From Ricordea florida (lineage: Eukaryota; Cnidaria; Anthozoa; Corallimorpharia; Ricordeidae): DNA of 64,000 nucleotides. A model generated the notes under the pieces. The model ran no database searches and was not told where the DNA came from. It saw nothing but the letters and a program-made list of their open reading frames with translations. Positions 1-12,000 of this stretch are shown here, piece after piece (position 1 is the first letter of the stretch; each line of letters starts with the position of its first letter). The stretch is taken from assembly GCA_949710005.1 (NCBI GenBank), contig OX453276.1:6170877-6234876 (forward strand). The letters are read 5' to 3'. Both the position numbers and the translations under genes were made by a program.

Positions 1-400
<400 letters not shown>

Positions 401-470
401 CTCTCGTGACGCCATATTGGATACACGTGTATTTACTTGCTCCGCGAAATTTTGTGAAAATTGGACGAAA

Positions 471-1910
471 ATGTCTCACTTATCGTCTCCAGATGCTCTT
501 AACATTTATCAACAGCATTTAGGCTATAACACTGCTAAAAACCAGCTAAAATGGTCTGGTTCGGGCGACGTTTTGAGTAACTTTATTCGATTCATTCTGG
601 ATGAGATCGACGAATGTTCAGTAACAACTGCGGAAGATCATACTCACAATCTTATATCCTACAAAGCCAAAGATGTGATAGTCAAATGGTATACGGCTAC
701 TAAAACTCTCCTAATTCAAGGCGCTGGACATGCACGTTTCAGAGAAAGGATGCTTCGAGTCGGCAACCTGAAACCGCAAATTGAATTACAAGACAGCGTT
801 AATTCCAACATGGCCGCCGCTAATGGTGAAGCTTCACCTTCTTCTTCGATTCCATTTGCTACTTCTTATGGTGAGGATACCTTCCCATCTTCAGTTTCTA
901 TCACTACTTTTGAGGAAAATGTTTCTCCTCTGCATAAATGCAGTTGTGACTCAGTTTTAAACGAGCTAAGCTCCATGAAGAATTCCATCGCTGAGCTGTC
1001 GAAGCGAGTTGCTCAATTTTCGAACCTCGACCCGTCGTCGTTGTCTTCATCGACTGACCAGGGCAGGAATGATCCTTCATATTCTATCAGCGATCTAAAG
1101 GAGGAAATTATTAGTTTAAAATCTGAACTAAGGGATCAAACTAAAGCCAACAAATTGCTTGAAATGGAAAGAGATAGCCTTTTAACAGCACTTAGGCTTC
1201 TTCAAGAAGATCAATTAAAAGCAACACCTCATGTCAAAGGTCACATTAATGCTGGCACGACGTCGCCGCCTACTGAGAATATTCCTACTGAGAATATTCC
1301 TTGGATCGAAGTTTCTTCTAATCCCAAGAAGAACAAAGAGAAGAAGTCGTCGCCTACCGAGACTGCAGCTGTTAGAAACATGCCCCAAGATAATCCGCCT
1401 GAATCGAAGCCTAAAAAATCAGTTATTATTCTTGGCGATTCGATGACTAAAAACTTACAAGGTTGGAAAATGTCGAAAGCCACTCGTGTGGTCTCCATGT
1501 GTTTTCCTGGTAGTTCAGTTGATGATATGTGGCATTATGCGATTCCAACTATCAAGAAGAAGCCAGACGAAGTCATTTTGCATGTTGGAACTAATAACAT
1601 CCCTGAGGCGGATTCTGCTAGGCACATCGCCGAAAAAATTGTAGATCTTGCCACGTTCATTGAAAAGGAATCGCCTCAGACAAAGGTAACCATATCTAGC
1701 TTAATTACTAGGAAGGATAGTGAGGCGTTCAAACCTAAGATTGAAGAAACAAACAAGATCCTGAAGAGCTTTGCAACTCAACGAAGCTGGAACTTTATTG
1801 ATCACAAAAATATTAATGATCCATGCCTTAACAATGGTGGTTTACACCTAAACAAGAAAGGCCATGGTTTTTTAATTAAAAACATGATTAATTATCTTAA
1901 AGTCAATTGA
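471..1910 (+). CDS. LINE ORF1: coiled coil plus SGNH esterase
   Basis: 479 aa from the first in-frame ATG; the frame is open upstream to 417 but only from a TTG. The N-terminal ~120 residues form a conserved-looking globular segment. A Ser-rich linker and a heptad-like region (about residues 220-250) follow, then an SGNH-hydrolase domain from about residue 320: GDS block (ILGDSMTKNL), GTNN block (HVGTNN) and a terminal LHLNKKGH supplying the His. CR1-clade ORF1 proteins are known to carry such esterase domains and to bind RNA; the exact role of the esterase is unsettled. ORF2 follows downstream in the same frame, separated by a stop. Chosen over shorter ORFs in other frames because of the domain content. 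Confidence 0.85.
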   Translation: MSHLSSPDALNIYQQHLGYNTAKNQLKWSGSGDVLSNFIRFILDEIDECSVTTAEDHTHNLISYKAKDVIVKWYTATKTLLIQGAGHARFRERMLRVGNLKPQIELQDSVNSNMAAANGEASPSSSIPFATSYGEDTFPSSVSITTFEENVSPLHKCSCDSVLNELSSMKNSIAELSKRVAQFSNLDPSSLSSSTDQGRNDPSYSISDLKEEIISLKSELRDQTKANKLLEMERDSLLTALRLLQEDQLKATPHVKGHINAGTTSPPTENIPTENIPWIEVSSNPKKNKEKKSSPTETAAVRNMPQDNPPESKPKKSVIILGDSMTKNLQGWKMSKATRVVSMCFPGSSVDDMWHYAIPTIKKKPDEVILHVGTNNIPEADSARHIAEKIVDLATFIEKESPQTKVTISSLITRKDSEAFKPKIEETNKILKSFATQRSWNFIDHKNINDPCLNNGGLHLNKKGHGFLIKNMINYLKVN

Positions 1911-2036
1911 TGTTCTTTGAGGGATGATCAATCTTGGGCTCCTAGGGAATTAAATCCTACAAATTCTGCTTTGCCAAAGTCTGCCTCCGTTGAAACCAGA
2001 CCCAAGGGGAGAATCCCTAGGAAAAGGGGTTTTAAA

Positions 2037-4877
2037 ATGGCTTCTCTCAATATAGCTAGTCTTGTTAAACATATTGATGAACTTAGGATCTTTATGCAAA
2101 TTGAAGATCTTGACTTACTCGCCATTAATGAGAGTAGGCTCGACCAACTGGTACCAGATTCACTTGTGATGATCGAGGGCTATAACATTATCAGGAGAGA
2201 CAGAAAAAGGCATGCAGGGGGTGTTTGTATTTATATAAAGCATAGTATTGAATTTAATCTTCATTCTATTGTTGATCCTAATAACATTGAGGCCTTATGC
2301 TTAGATATTAAGAAAGAAAATTGTAAGTCTTTCTCTGTTTTATGTTGTTACAGACCACCCAGCTCAGATAATACTTTCTTCACCTTACTAGAAGACATTA
2401 TTGCCAAATTAGATTCTTCTGGAAATGAAATTATTTTGATGGGTGATTTAAATTGTAATTTATTGGCATCTAATCCTAATAGTAACACCAGAAATCTCAA
2501 CTATATTGCGGAGCTTTTCCAGCTGCACCAGCTGTTAAAAGAACCCACACGCATTACTGAGTCTTCTAGGACGTTAATTGATGTTATATATACTAATAAT
2601 ATCAAGCATATAGTTGACAGTGGCATTATCCACTTGGGAATTAGTGATCACAGCCTTGTTTATGTAATTAGAAAAATCTCAGTTCCTACTAAATTTAAGC
2701 ATAGGTATATTACTTACAGAAGCTTCAGGAAATTTAACTCTAGTAGTTTTAAAGAGGACCTGAGTCAACTGCCTTGGGAAATATTAGCTGATTATTCAGA
2801 TCCCAACCTTATGTGGGCCAAATGGAAAGAACTATTCCTTACAGTAGCAAATAAACATGCACCCATTAAGTCTGGAAGAGTGCGTAATAAGAATTCACCT
2901 TGGATAAATTCTGAAATTCGTAAACTGATTATAGAGAGGGATTGCCTTAAGAAACAAGCAATAAAGACTAGCAATCGAGATGACTGGATTAAGTTTAAGA
3001 AAGTCAAAAATAAGACAAATTGCATTATAAAGGAGACTAAAGCTAATTATTATAAATCCAATATTGACTCAAACTCTGGCAACCCTCGTGCAATCTGGAA
3101 GACATTAAATGAATTAATGGGTCGTAATGCCAAAAGCAGAGGTATTAATAGCATTAAGATTGATGATGTTGCAGTGACCGACTCTCAACAAATTTGTGAG
3201 CTAATGAACTCTCATTTCACTTCCGTTGGAACTAGGCTTGCTTCATCGTTGTCCAACTCTGATTATAGCTTTGTTGATTATCTTAAGTCAGTTGACTGTG
3301 ATTTTAAATTACAGTCCATTACAGCTAAGAGCGTTTTCGACTTAATAAACAAATTAGATGTTGCCAAGGCAACTGGATTAGATGGTATAACAAGTAAATT
3401 ATTAAAGGAGGCTGCTCCTGTAATATCGCATTCTTTAAGCTTAATTTTCAATGCTTCTATAACGAGTGGTATCTTCCCTGATCAGTGGAAGTATGCTAAA
3501 GTCTCCCCAATACATAAGAAAGATAACACTGATGATCTTAACAATTACAGACCTATATCGGTCATTTCTGTTATTGCTAAGCTTTTTGAAAGAATCATTT
3601 ATAATCAGCTATATGACTACCTTAAGGTAAATTCCCTTTTATCAAATTGCCAGTCTGGGTTTCGTTCCCTGCATTCTACTCTTACTTCGTTATTAGATGC
3701 TACTAATGAATGGTTCTTCAATATTGACAATGGTTTCCTTAACTCTGTTGTCTTTCTTGATTTAGCCAAGGCCTTTGACACAGTTGACCATAGCATTTTG
3801 CTTGCTAAATTGGAGATGTATGGTATTTCTGGAACAGCACACAAATGGTTTTATTCGTATCTCTCTAATCGCAAGCAAAAATGCTACTTAAATGGCTGTC
3901 TCTCGGAGTTCTCAGATATCCCTTGTGGTGTTCCTCAAGGATCTATTCTCGGCCCTCTGTTATTTTTAATATATATCAATGATTTACCCAATTGCTTAAA
4001 TTTCTCAACCCCAAGAATGTTTGCAGATGACACTAATTTAACCGTTTCTGGTAAAAATTATTTTGAATTACAGAATGGTACAAATCATGACCTGGAAAAT
4101 ATTAGACAGTGGCTCTTAGCAAACAAATTGAGTTTAAACACCACTAAAACAGAATTTTTGATTATTGGCTCTAATTACAATCTCGCCAATCTTGGCTATT
4201 CTCCTGAGATCAGATTAGGTGATACAAGTATAAAACGAGTCTACTCTGCTAAATCTCTTGGTGTTTATATTGATGATCGTTTATCATGGTCCACTCATAT
4301 TAACCATGTGGCAAAAAAGGTCTCATCTGCAATCGGGGGCTTAAGACAAATAAGGCAATTTGTTAATGATGATACTCTTATAACTATTTATAATTCCCTT
4401 ATCCAGCCATCTTTTGACTATTGTGATTTGGTATGGGATAATTTATCTAAAGGTCTAGCAACCAGATTACAAAAATTACAGAATAGGGCTGGTAGGGTTA
4501 TTTTAAGGGCTGCCTATGATGTAAGCTCAGAGGATGTTTTAAGGGAACTTGGATGGTCTGATTTAAAAACCCGAAGAGCTCAGCATAAGGCCACCCAAAT
4601 GTTTAAAATTTCTACTGGTGCAGCCCCAAACTATTTAATTGACAGATTTTTCAAAGTCGAGGCAAGAAATCCTTACAATATTAGGAACAGTGAATTAAAT
4701 ATTAATTTACCATTACCGAAAACCGATTTTATGAAAAGGAGTTTTCTTTACGCTGGTCCTAAATTGTGGAATTCCTTGCCTAATTCAATTAAGTCGGCCA
4801 AAACTCTTGCAGCCTTCAAGAGAGGACTGGAAGATAATAATATTTTTGACTTTGATATGTTATTATCTTGTTATTGA
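2037..4877 (+). CDS. LINE ORF2: AP endonuclease and reverse transcriptase
   Basis: 946 aa from the ATG at 2037, just where the endonuclease domain begins (MASLNIASL); the frame is open back to 1917 without an ATG, so translation may restart after ORF1. The endonuclease spans about residues 1-220, with blocks INESRL, GDLNCN and ISDHSLVY. The reverse transcriptase follows, with the DLAKAFDTVDH, GVPQGSILGPLLF and FADDTNL motifs; the last is its catalytic YADD-type box. The C-terminal tail (residues ~780-946) has the LQ-LQNRAGR and GPKLWNSLP blocks usual in CR1/L2-like elements. The protein nicks the target and copies the RNA into it. Length is normal for the family and no break is seen. Confidence 0.93.
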   Translation: MASLNIASLVKHIDELRIFMQIEDLDLLAINESRLDQLVPDSLVMIEGYNIIRRDRKRHAGGVCIYIKHSIEFNLHSIVDPNNIEALCLDIKKENCKSFSVLCCYRPPSSDNTFFTLLEDIIAKLDSSGNEIILMGDLNCNLLASNPNSNTRNLNYIAELFQLHQLLKEPTRITESSRTLIDVIYTNNIKHIVDSGIIHLGISDHSLVYVIRKISVPTKFKHRYITYRSFRKFNSSSFKEDLSQLPWEILADYSDPNLMWAKWKELFLTVANKHAPIKSGRVRNKNSPWINSEIRKLIIERDCLKKQAIKTSNRDDWIKFKKVKNKTNCIIKETKANYYKSNIDSNSGNPRAIWKTLNELMGRNAKSRGINSIKIDDVAVTDSQQICELMNSHFTSVGTRLASSLSNSDYSFVDYLKSVDCDFKLQSITAKSVFDLINKLDVAKATGLDGITSKLLKEAAPVISHSLSLIFNASITSGIFPDQWKYAKVSPIHKKDNTDDLNNYRPISVISVIAKLFERIIYNQLYDYLKVNSLLSNCQSGFRSLHSTLTSLLDATNEWFFNIDNGFLNSVVFLDLAKAFDTVDHSILLAKLEMYGISGTAHKWFYSYLSNRKQKCYLNGCLSEFSDIPCGVPQGSILGPLLFLIYINDLPNCLNFSTPRMFADDTNLTVSGKNYFELQNGTNHDLENIRQWLLANKLSLNTTKTEFLIIGSNYNLANLGYSPEIRLGDTSIKRVYSAKSLGVYIDDRLSWSTHINHVAKKVSSAIGGLRQIRQFVNDDTLITIYNSLIQPSFDYCDLVWDNLSKGLATRLQKLQNRAGRVILRAAYDVSSEDVLRELGWSDLKTRRAQHKATQMFKISTGAAPNYLIDRFFKVEARNPYNIRNSELNINLPLPKTDFMKRSFLYAGPKLWNSLPNSIKSAKTLAAFKRGLEDNNIFDFDMLLSCY

Positions 4878-4993
4878 TAGTTTGTCCCACTTTTTAATCT
4901 CTGTTTAAATTTTTAATCTTACTCGGCTTTCATGAAAACCAATATTAATTGATGGAATTCCGAGTTTAAATAAAGTGTCACTCACTCACTCAC

Positions 4994-5054
<61 letters not shown>

Positions 5055-5071
5055 ATATATATATATATATA
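4994..5071. repeat. (ATCT)n and (AT)n microsatellite after the LINE
   Basis: TATC units directly follow the ACTC tail of the LINE and pass into AT dinucleotides. It is the same unit as the left flank. Confidence 0.95.
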
Positions 5072-5161
5072 AAAAGTTATGATGCTTCGAGCCAACAGGG
5101 ATGCCACACGCCAGAAGGATCCAAAAGGATTCGTAGTCCAAACCTCGAGTAATGAAATTTG

Positions 5162-5353
5162 TAGGCAATTGTGGAAAACGAGGACGGACAACTTCGAGCG
5201 AAAAAAAAAAAAATATATATATATACAGTAAAAAATCTAAAAAAAGTTTAAAAATTTAATAAAAATAGACGTTTCGGTCAATGACCTTCATCAGCCGCAG
5301 TGCCAGCTCGAAGTTGTCCGCTCGAAGTTGTCCGTCCTCGTTTTCCACAATTG

Positions 5354-5357
<4 letters not shown>
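5162..5357. repeat. 39-bp inverted repeat, possible Penelope-like remnant
   Basis: The arms at 5162-5200 and 5319-5357 are reverse complements (TAGGCAATTGTGG... / ...CCACAATTGCCTA). Between them lies GACGTTTCGGTC followed by CTTCATCAG, wording common near ends of Penelope-type and related elements. Family assignment is an inference. An AT microsatellite follows to 5419. Confidence 0.6.
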
Positions 5358-5419
<62 letters not shown>

Positions 5420-5420
<1 letters not shown>

Positions 5421-5965
5421 CTATGCTTTCATTTCACATCATAAATAAATTCAAATGTGCCACAACATAATCATTACGGAAGACAGATGATATTACTTTT
5501 ACAAGGGCCAGCCAGAACACAACACCAGTATCGACGTCCCCTACTCTTCGTGAACGCTGTGTGGGTTCTTTAAGGTCCCACGTAGTTATTACCGACAAGG
5601 GGCTTACGGTTACCCGCCTTAACCATTTACAGATGTCATTGCAAAGGCAGCATTCTCCTCACTAATTTAAAGACCTTGAGTAATGCTCGGGCCGAGGTTC
5701 AAAAAAAACGACCTTTCCACGTGTTCTACAAACTGAGTTAACCGGTGGGCAGTTGCAAGTGCCCATCGCTCCTTTTCTGAAGCTAATTAGGAGTGCGGCA
5801 AGTTCTCGCACATCTTTAAAAGCCACTACTGTACAAAGTTCCTGAGCAAAATAATGAAAGAGGTGTTTCTAAATAATTTCACCTCAAAGTTAAAACAATG
5901 GGCAATAATCTTCATCCGATACTCGAGCAACTGAAGGGTGAAGGAGACTACTAATCGTTCCTTAC
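5420..5965. other. Intronic/repetitive stretch, no gene seen
   Basis: On the path of the minus-strand ZGRF1 gene, downstream of its last visible exon. It contains repeat-like sequence (a palindromic GGCCGAGG area near 5690) but no exon that I can connect. Confidence 0.5.
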
Positions 5966-6062
5966 CTTTGGAATAGGCAGATGAATCCTCTTTACGGGGC
6001 AGCTCAAGATAAAGTCCCTTCTTGACAATTTCCTCCCGTTCACGGAAATTTTTTCTTCCCCA
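5966..6062 (-). CDS. ZGRF1: ZGRF1 exon 17 (last one in window)
   Basis: Reads [16 protein letters not shown], then [16 protein letters not shown], matching LYLKLSRKESSSVYSK in vertebrates. GTAAGG donor, phase 1. The upstream edge (AAAG acceptor) is weak but phase-compatible. Confidence 0.78.
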
Positions 6063-9000
6063 CTTTGACCATAAAAAAGAAAAGTGAAAAGGGAGAAGCA
6101 ATATAAATATGTAACTGAACTCTTTTACTCACAACGCGGAGGAAACGACTGAGGTAACTTCCCTTAATTTTGTCCACGAAAATCATGAGTTCAATGGAAA
6201 TACACTCCTTTAGTCACAACGCTGAGCGAGTGCAGGAGCTAGCTTCCCTAACTCCTTCTTTTTCTGTTTTTGGCTCATTGCTCAATGCACTCGCAGAAGT
6301 GGCTCGTGCAATTTGAGCTTTTTGAAAACTCGCTTGTGCAAATAAATCCATGATTATCTAACTGAGGGGGACAGTTCCTTATAAGCCCGGAAGCTTCTCT
6401 TGGGCTTCCTCGTCATGAGAGTATTAATATTTAGATCTTCCTGCTTTGTACAATGTTTGGCAAAACAATAAACTGAACGGAACTAAACAACTTGAATGAG
6501 AAACCATGTTATTACGATTATAAACTGAAGTAATCTCATGATTGTGAGATCCTTTTTGAAAACCATGTTTTATATGAAAAAGTCATCTCAATAAAGATTA
6601 TTATTATTACGACCAATTAATTAATTCCTTAAACTTAACACTAACTTAGGATACCTACAGTACAACATTGGCCTTGGATGTGAAAGCGTTCACACAGGCT
6701 AGCCCTCAGGATGGCTCAATGAACCTCTCTTTCAAACAGGTTTGTACATACCTTGGCCTTTACTGAACCCGACTTTGAAGCTCCACGATCAGACTGCTTC
6801 CTCACCAAATGACACTCACAGTAGAAGGCAACATTCTAATGAGACAAACGATTAACATTATATGAGATAATGGGATCAACGTAAGTATCTGGGCAACTGT
6901 GTACCTACCCCTCTCCTAACCAAACAAGTTATAGTAAGTTAAAAAGTTAGCATTAATGTCGGGTTTGGGGAGGGGTACATGGAGGTGCACAGTTGCCCAG
7001 ACACTTAATCCAAATATTGGTTGCAATCACAATCAAATGAATGCATTAATGGCGTACAGCCCGGGATTTTCGTGCATAAATGCCCTTTACTCAAACGGGA
7101 ATTCATCAATATTGATTCAGTTTTAGCAGAGTATACTTGCATCATTTTTCCGAAACCAGACAGAAGTACGCGAGGCCTAGTGGGTGCCAAAGAGTGGGTG
7201 AAGTAATATTCTAAGCGCTGGAAAGAGTGTTTTTAAATGTGAATAAACACATGTGTAGAGACTTAAGTCTAGCTCCTCAAACGAAATGATGTAGAAGGAG
7301 AAAGTAAAGATGGAAAACTAAGCCGTGATTGGTGCAATTTCACGGTGCGTTATTTCCTTTATCTTACGCTTATGCATTATAAATTCAATAAGTGAAAGTT
7401 CGTTGCAGTTATGTGAACAACTTAAACAGTTGCAAAGAGAAGGGCGGAAAAAAATAGTTTTTATCAGGTCTCATCTTTCTTCCACTGTTCACATATATGA
7501 AATTTTCATACATTAACATTCGTTATCAATTTTTTTGAAAGCCAGATATATTTTCAATCAGTCCTCTGGAGTGCTAAACGTACATGACTCCTGAAGAAGG
7601 CCATCAAATTTTCAGACGATGTAATCAGTATTTTGTTAGTGGAATTCTGGCCCGCTGTAACTGAGACGTTCTTGTTGGCCTGGTACTCATCCGCCCACTT
7701 GAAGAACTACAAAGAAAAACGTCCATTAGTAACGGTAATCATACGGTTTCTAGTTGAATTTGGAATTAATTTGCACTAGTGAGTTTTTCAAAAAGCTCAC
7801 TTGTATAAATTAATTCCAAATTGAACGAGAGAAAACGTGTGATTAATTATTAATGATGTCAACGTGAAAAACAGTAGTGGCTAGGGTAAACCTTTCCTGA
7901 TTTAATGTAGCCATTTTTTTCTCACTCAAAATTTTATCATTTTACGTGATATCATTGGCTTAGAATTTTTCCTATTGTCTTTCAGCCAATCACAGTCCAG
8001 AATTTCGATGCGCAATTTGCACTGGTGTTACACTTTTTGCACTGCACTGCTCTCAGCGAATCAGAATTAGGTAATTTTTCATGTATATTATTAAAGGCGT
8101 TAATACCAACCACAACAGAAAATCTACTAGTGCTAATATACGTGCATGTGGGTGGTACGACAACGCAGACTGTTTTGTTACATAAATACAACAATAAAAT
8201 TACAACAAAGATATTACATGGCTGCGCGGAGATACGGAATTCCTCTTTGAGTGTTGGAAAAATATTTCACGAGTGAGCGCAACTAACTAGTGAAATATTT
8301 TTCAACAAAACAAGAAAGATTTCTTATCTCCAAGCGACCATGTAATTTTCCTTTATCATAAAAAATTTATTCATGTACCAAGGACCAAGTGATAAAAATG
8401 GGTAAGAATTCCGCCCGCACATATTTGATATCAGTTCGATCGATTTGCTACCACTCAATTTCATATAATAAAAGGTTTCATCGATGACGCTAACATTCAT
8501 TACAGTGCTACCGAACAGAACTTTCGCGTCTGTTTTGCAGTTCAGTGTGGTTTTGACTCAAACAGCTCTGGATCAAACCGCGTAGTGTGACCAACCGTTG
8601 GAAAGCCGGCTACTAAACAGTACTGTACTGTGGTACTGTTTGTTTTACTATACAGTGTGGTTCTAACTTTTTCATCTGTGGATCAAACCATTCAGTGTAA
8701 CCATTCTTTGTAAAGCTACTGAACAGTACTGTACTGTGGTACTGTTTGTCTTACTATACAGTGTGGTTCTAACTTTTTCATCTGTGGATCAAACCATGCA
8801 GTGTGACCATTCTTTGTAAAGCTACTGAACAGTACTGTCCTGTGGTACTGTTTGTTTTACTGTACAAAGAGGTTCTCGCTTTTTCATCTGTGAATCAAAC
8901 AATGCAGTGTGACCATTCTTTGAAAAGCGACTGAACAGTAGTCTCGTGGTGCTGTTTGTTTCGCTATACAGTGTGGTTCTAGCTTTTTCATCTGTGGAGT

Positions 9001-12000
9001 GTGAGCAATCATTTGAAAGCCACTGAAGAATTAACACTTTAACATGGTGTCCAAACATTTTCCTTCAAATTTCTTTCTTTCTTCAAGTTCCTCAAGTTCA
9101 AACATTCGTGCGTATAAATACCTTGCATTGACCTTGACCTGTTGCAGGACATGCATAGAATAACCTTCCCTGGAAACACGAAAGGGAGACATTAACAGAA
9201 GCACTATTTATATAGGTAATGAAATGATTTCGGGTGCAATTGGGAATAAATAAGCGCAAGTAAATTTTTCAAGGGCTGAAAAATTGCACGAGCCTGTAGG
9301 GCGAGTGCAACTTGCTGTCTTTGAAAAAATTACATGCATGTACGAGCGGTTATTTTTGCAAAATCATTCAATTACTTGTTAATAGTATAGATTTTAAATT
9401 CAATTTAAATTTCTGCAATCAGTTTCTGCACCGTTTGGGATTGATTGAATTGTTCTCAAGCAATGAACGCGTTGAATTTTTTGCATGTTTGTTATTACTC
9501 AGGTTAACAAATTCTAACATTACACCCCAAACAAAATGTTCAACCGCACAAACGCATATGATCATCAACTGGAAGGTAGCCAAGCCATACGAAAAGCGAA
9601 AAATGGAGAACAAGCTTACTACTTATATCTAAATGGGAAAACATAACATGTTAATGAATAAAACCAGAATTCCACAGGACAAAACGTGTTATAGCGACCC
9701 TGAATGTCTTTAACCACAGCTTGTCCACATTTATTAATTTATTTATTCATTCATTTATTTATTTATTTACTTATTTATTTATTTATTTATTTATTTACTT
9801 ATTTATTTATTTACTTATTTATTTATTTATTTACTTATTTATTTATTTATTTATTTACTTATTTATTTATTTATTTATTTACTTATTTATTTATTTACTT
9901 ATTTATTTATTTATTTACTTATTTATTTATTTATTTATTTACTTATTTATTTATTTATTTATTTACTTATTTACTTATTTATTTATTTATTTATTTATTT
10001 ATGTATTTATGTATACATTCAATCTGCCAAGCACCATATTTGTAAAGCAAGGGAAACCAAACAAACCAGTCAATGTCAACAAGCTCAAAGACTGGAGCAA
10101 ATAGTTTCCAAATATGGTGATTGGGAAATGTTGAATCAGGACAAGCTGTGAAAGTTGATTCTACGTAGATATTTTTGGGGGCTTAAAAGAATGTGGAATA
10201 ATTGCACAAGACAAAGCTACAAACCTTGTTGACGCCTTCTTTTTTCACGGCTCTTAAGCGAGCCTGGCCTACAAGAGATAGATAGGTTAGTTACATTGCG
10301 TTGATTAAAAGTAATGACAGCTTCCTCTAAGGACATTGATTGTGAAGATGATCATATTGTTGAAAAGATGATTATGATGATGATGATGAAGATGAGGATA
10401 ATTATAAATGCGATAGTGATAATACAGATGATAATGATGATGATAATGACATTTGTTACCATGGGAGCAGCACGGGCCATCCTTATTGGGACACTTTCCT
10501 GTGGGATCAAATAAAGATTCTGCTATAAGTTCCAGAAAGAAGAGTTAGAGCAACATAAAGTATAAAACTTCATGAAGAAAAGAGATTGAAGAAAGCGTAC
10601 CTTGTTCATGAGTACTAAACCCTGATATGTCCACCTTATTAAGCGCCGAGTGATAGGTCCGAGCCAGTTCAAACAAAACGATATTCAGGTGTTCTAGAAA
10701 CAGAGTAAAAATATAAGCTATGTTTATCATTTTCCTGGAAAACTCAGTAAAGGAGATCGAGTTCTCCCAGTATGACAAGCGGTAGAATGCATCTCGTATT
10801 CAATTTTATTCGCGAGGTTCAGCGTATACCATCTACATTATTTCACAACCCATCCATACTGACATTCAAATCCAAGCAAAATACAAGATGCTTGTCCCGT
10901 GAACCGGGTTTAATGGTCCTGCTCCAACTAGTCTCCTATAGCTCAGTGGTAGAGCGTCGGAACTAGTAATCGTGGCAGAGTGTCCGAGCTAGTAATCGGA
11001 AGGTCGTCGGTTCGACCCTGTTCCCACGAGTCTCCTATAGCTCAGTGGTAGAGCGTCCGAACTAGTAATCGGAAGGTCGTCGGTTCGACCCTCTTCCCAC
11101 GAGTCTCTTTTTGCTCAGTGGTAAAGCGTCCAATCTACAGTAGTTATCGGAAGGTCGCAGATTCGGCACCTATTGAAAGAACTCAGATTTCCTTTTTATA
11201 GTGCTCGTGTGACATTTAAAACTATTTCATTATTAATAATATACATGCAAAAAAATTAAAGCGCTGATTGGCTGACGTCAATTAATCCCAAACAGTGCAG
11301 AAAGCTGAAATTGAGTAGCGAAATTTAAATTAAAGTGAGATTTTTTGCATGTACATGTATATTATTAACAAGTAATCAAATGCTTTTGTGTGCAGTTCTG
11401 TATATATACACATTCGTAATTTTTTCAAAAACAACAAAGTGTGAAAAAATTACTTATGCTAATTTATTCCAAATGACACTCAAAATCATTTGATTACCTA
11501 TACTAATTTCACCAGGCTCAACATATGCCATTAGTTCAGCAACAACTTCAAATCAAACAACGAAGCAAACTCCACTATTTTGTTATTACCTCTCAAAGCA
11601 GCCTTCAACACTTGTCTGTATTGCATTACACTGTCAAAAGTCACGGGGACAGTGATTTTTCGAGTTGGCGTTACGCTGCTTTCACATTTCTCTGCCGATG
11701 GAAAGCACAACTCCCCGGCCATGCTATGCTGTGTAAAGAAACACATTGTCATGATCAGCGATCGTAACGACTTGAAATCTTGACAGGTACAATAAATGAA
11801 TTAAAAATGATCTCGATATTAACGAGTGCATGGGTGTTTGTGCTGAACTTTCATTAACAGCCAAGACAACGATTGCACAGATTTTTACATACACGTATAT
11901 GTATCAGAAGTACATTCATAACACCTAATAATGTTATACAATATAAGACATGAACACTGTACCTATAAACATTCATTATTCGTAAAACACGGTATGGTAG

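Larger units (their letters stand above)
402..4993 (+). mobile_element. Full-length CR1/L2-type LINE with two open ORFs
   Basis: A non-LTR retrotransposon with ORF1 (471-1910) and ORF2 (2037-4877), both open from end to end. A short 3' UTR holds an AATAAA signal near 4970 and ends in ACTC repeats. ORF1 with a C-terminal esterase and ORF2 with apurinic-type endonuclease plus reverse transcriptase containing FADD is the CR1/L2/Rex-type layout. No poly(A) tail is present; the element ends in microsatellite, as is common in this group. Both flanks are ATCT repeat, so no target duplication can be defined. With no stops in about 4.4 kb, it looks recently active. Confidence 0.9.

Noticed and set aside
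9704-10104. ORFs of IYLF/YLFI repeats
   Set aside because: Translation of the TTTA/TTAC microsatellite; no protein-like composition.
10930-11172. Functional tRNA-Thr genes
   Set aside because: Anticodon arm has an extra base and acceptor ends do not pair well; kept only as tRNA-like repeats.
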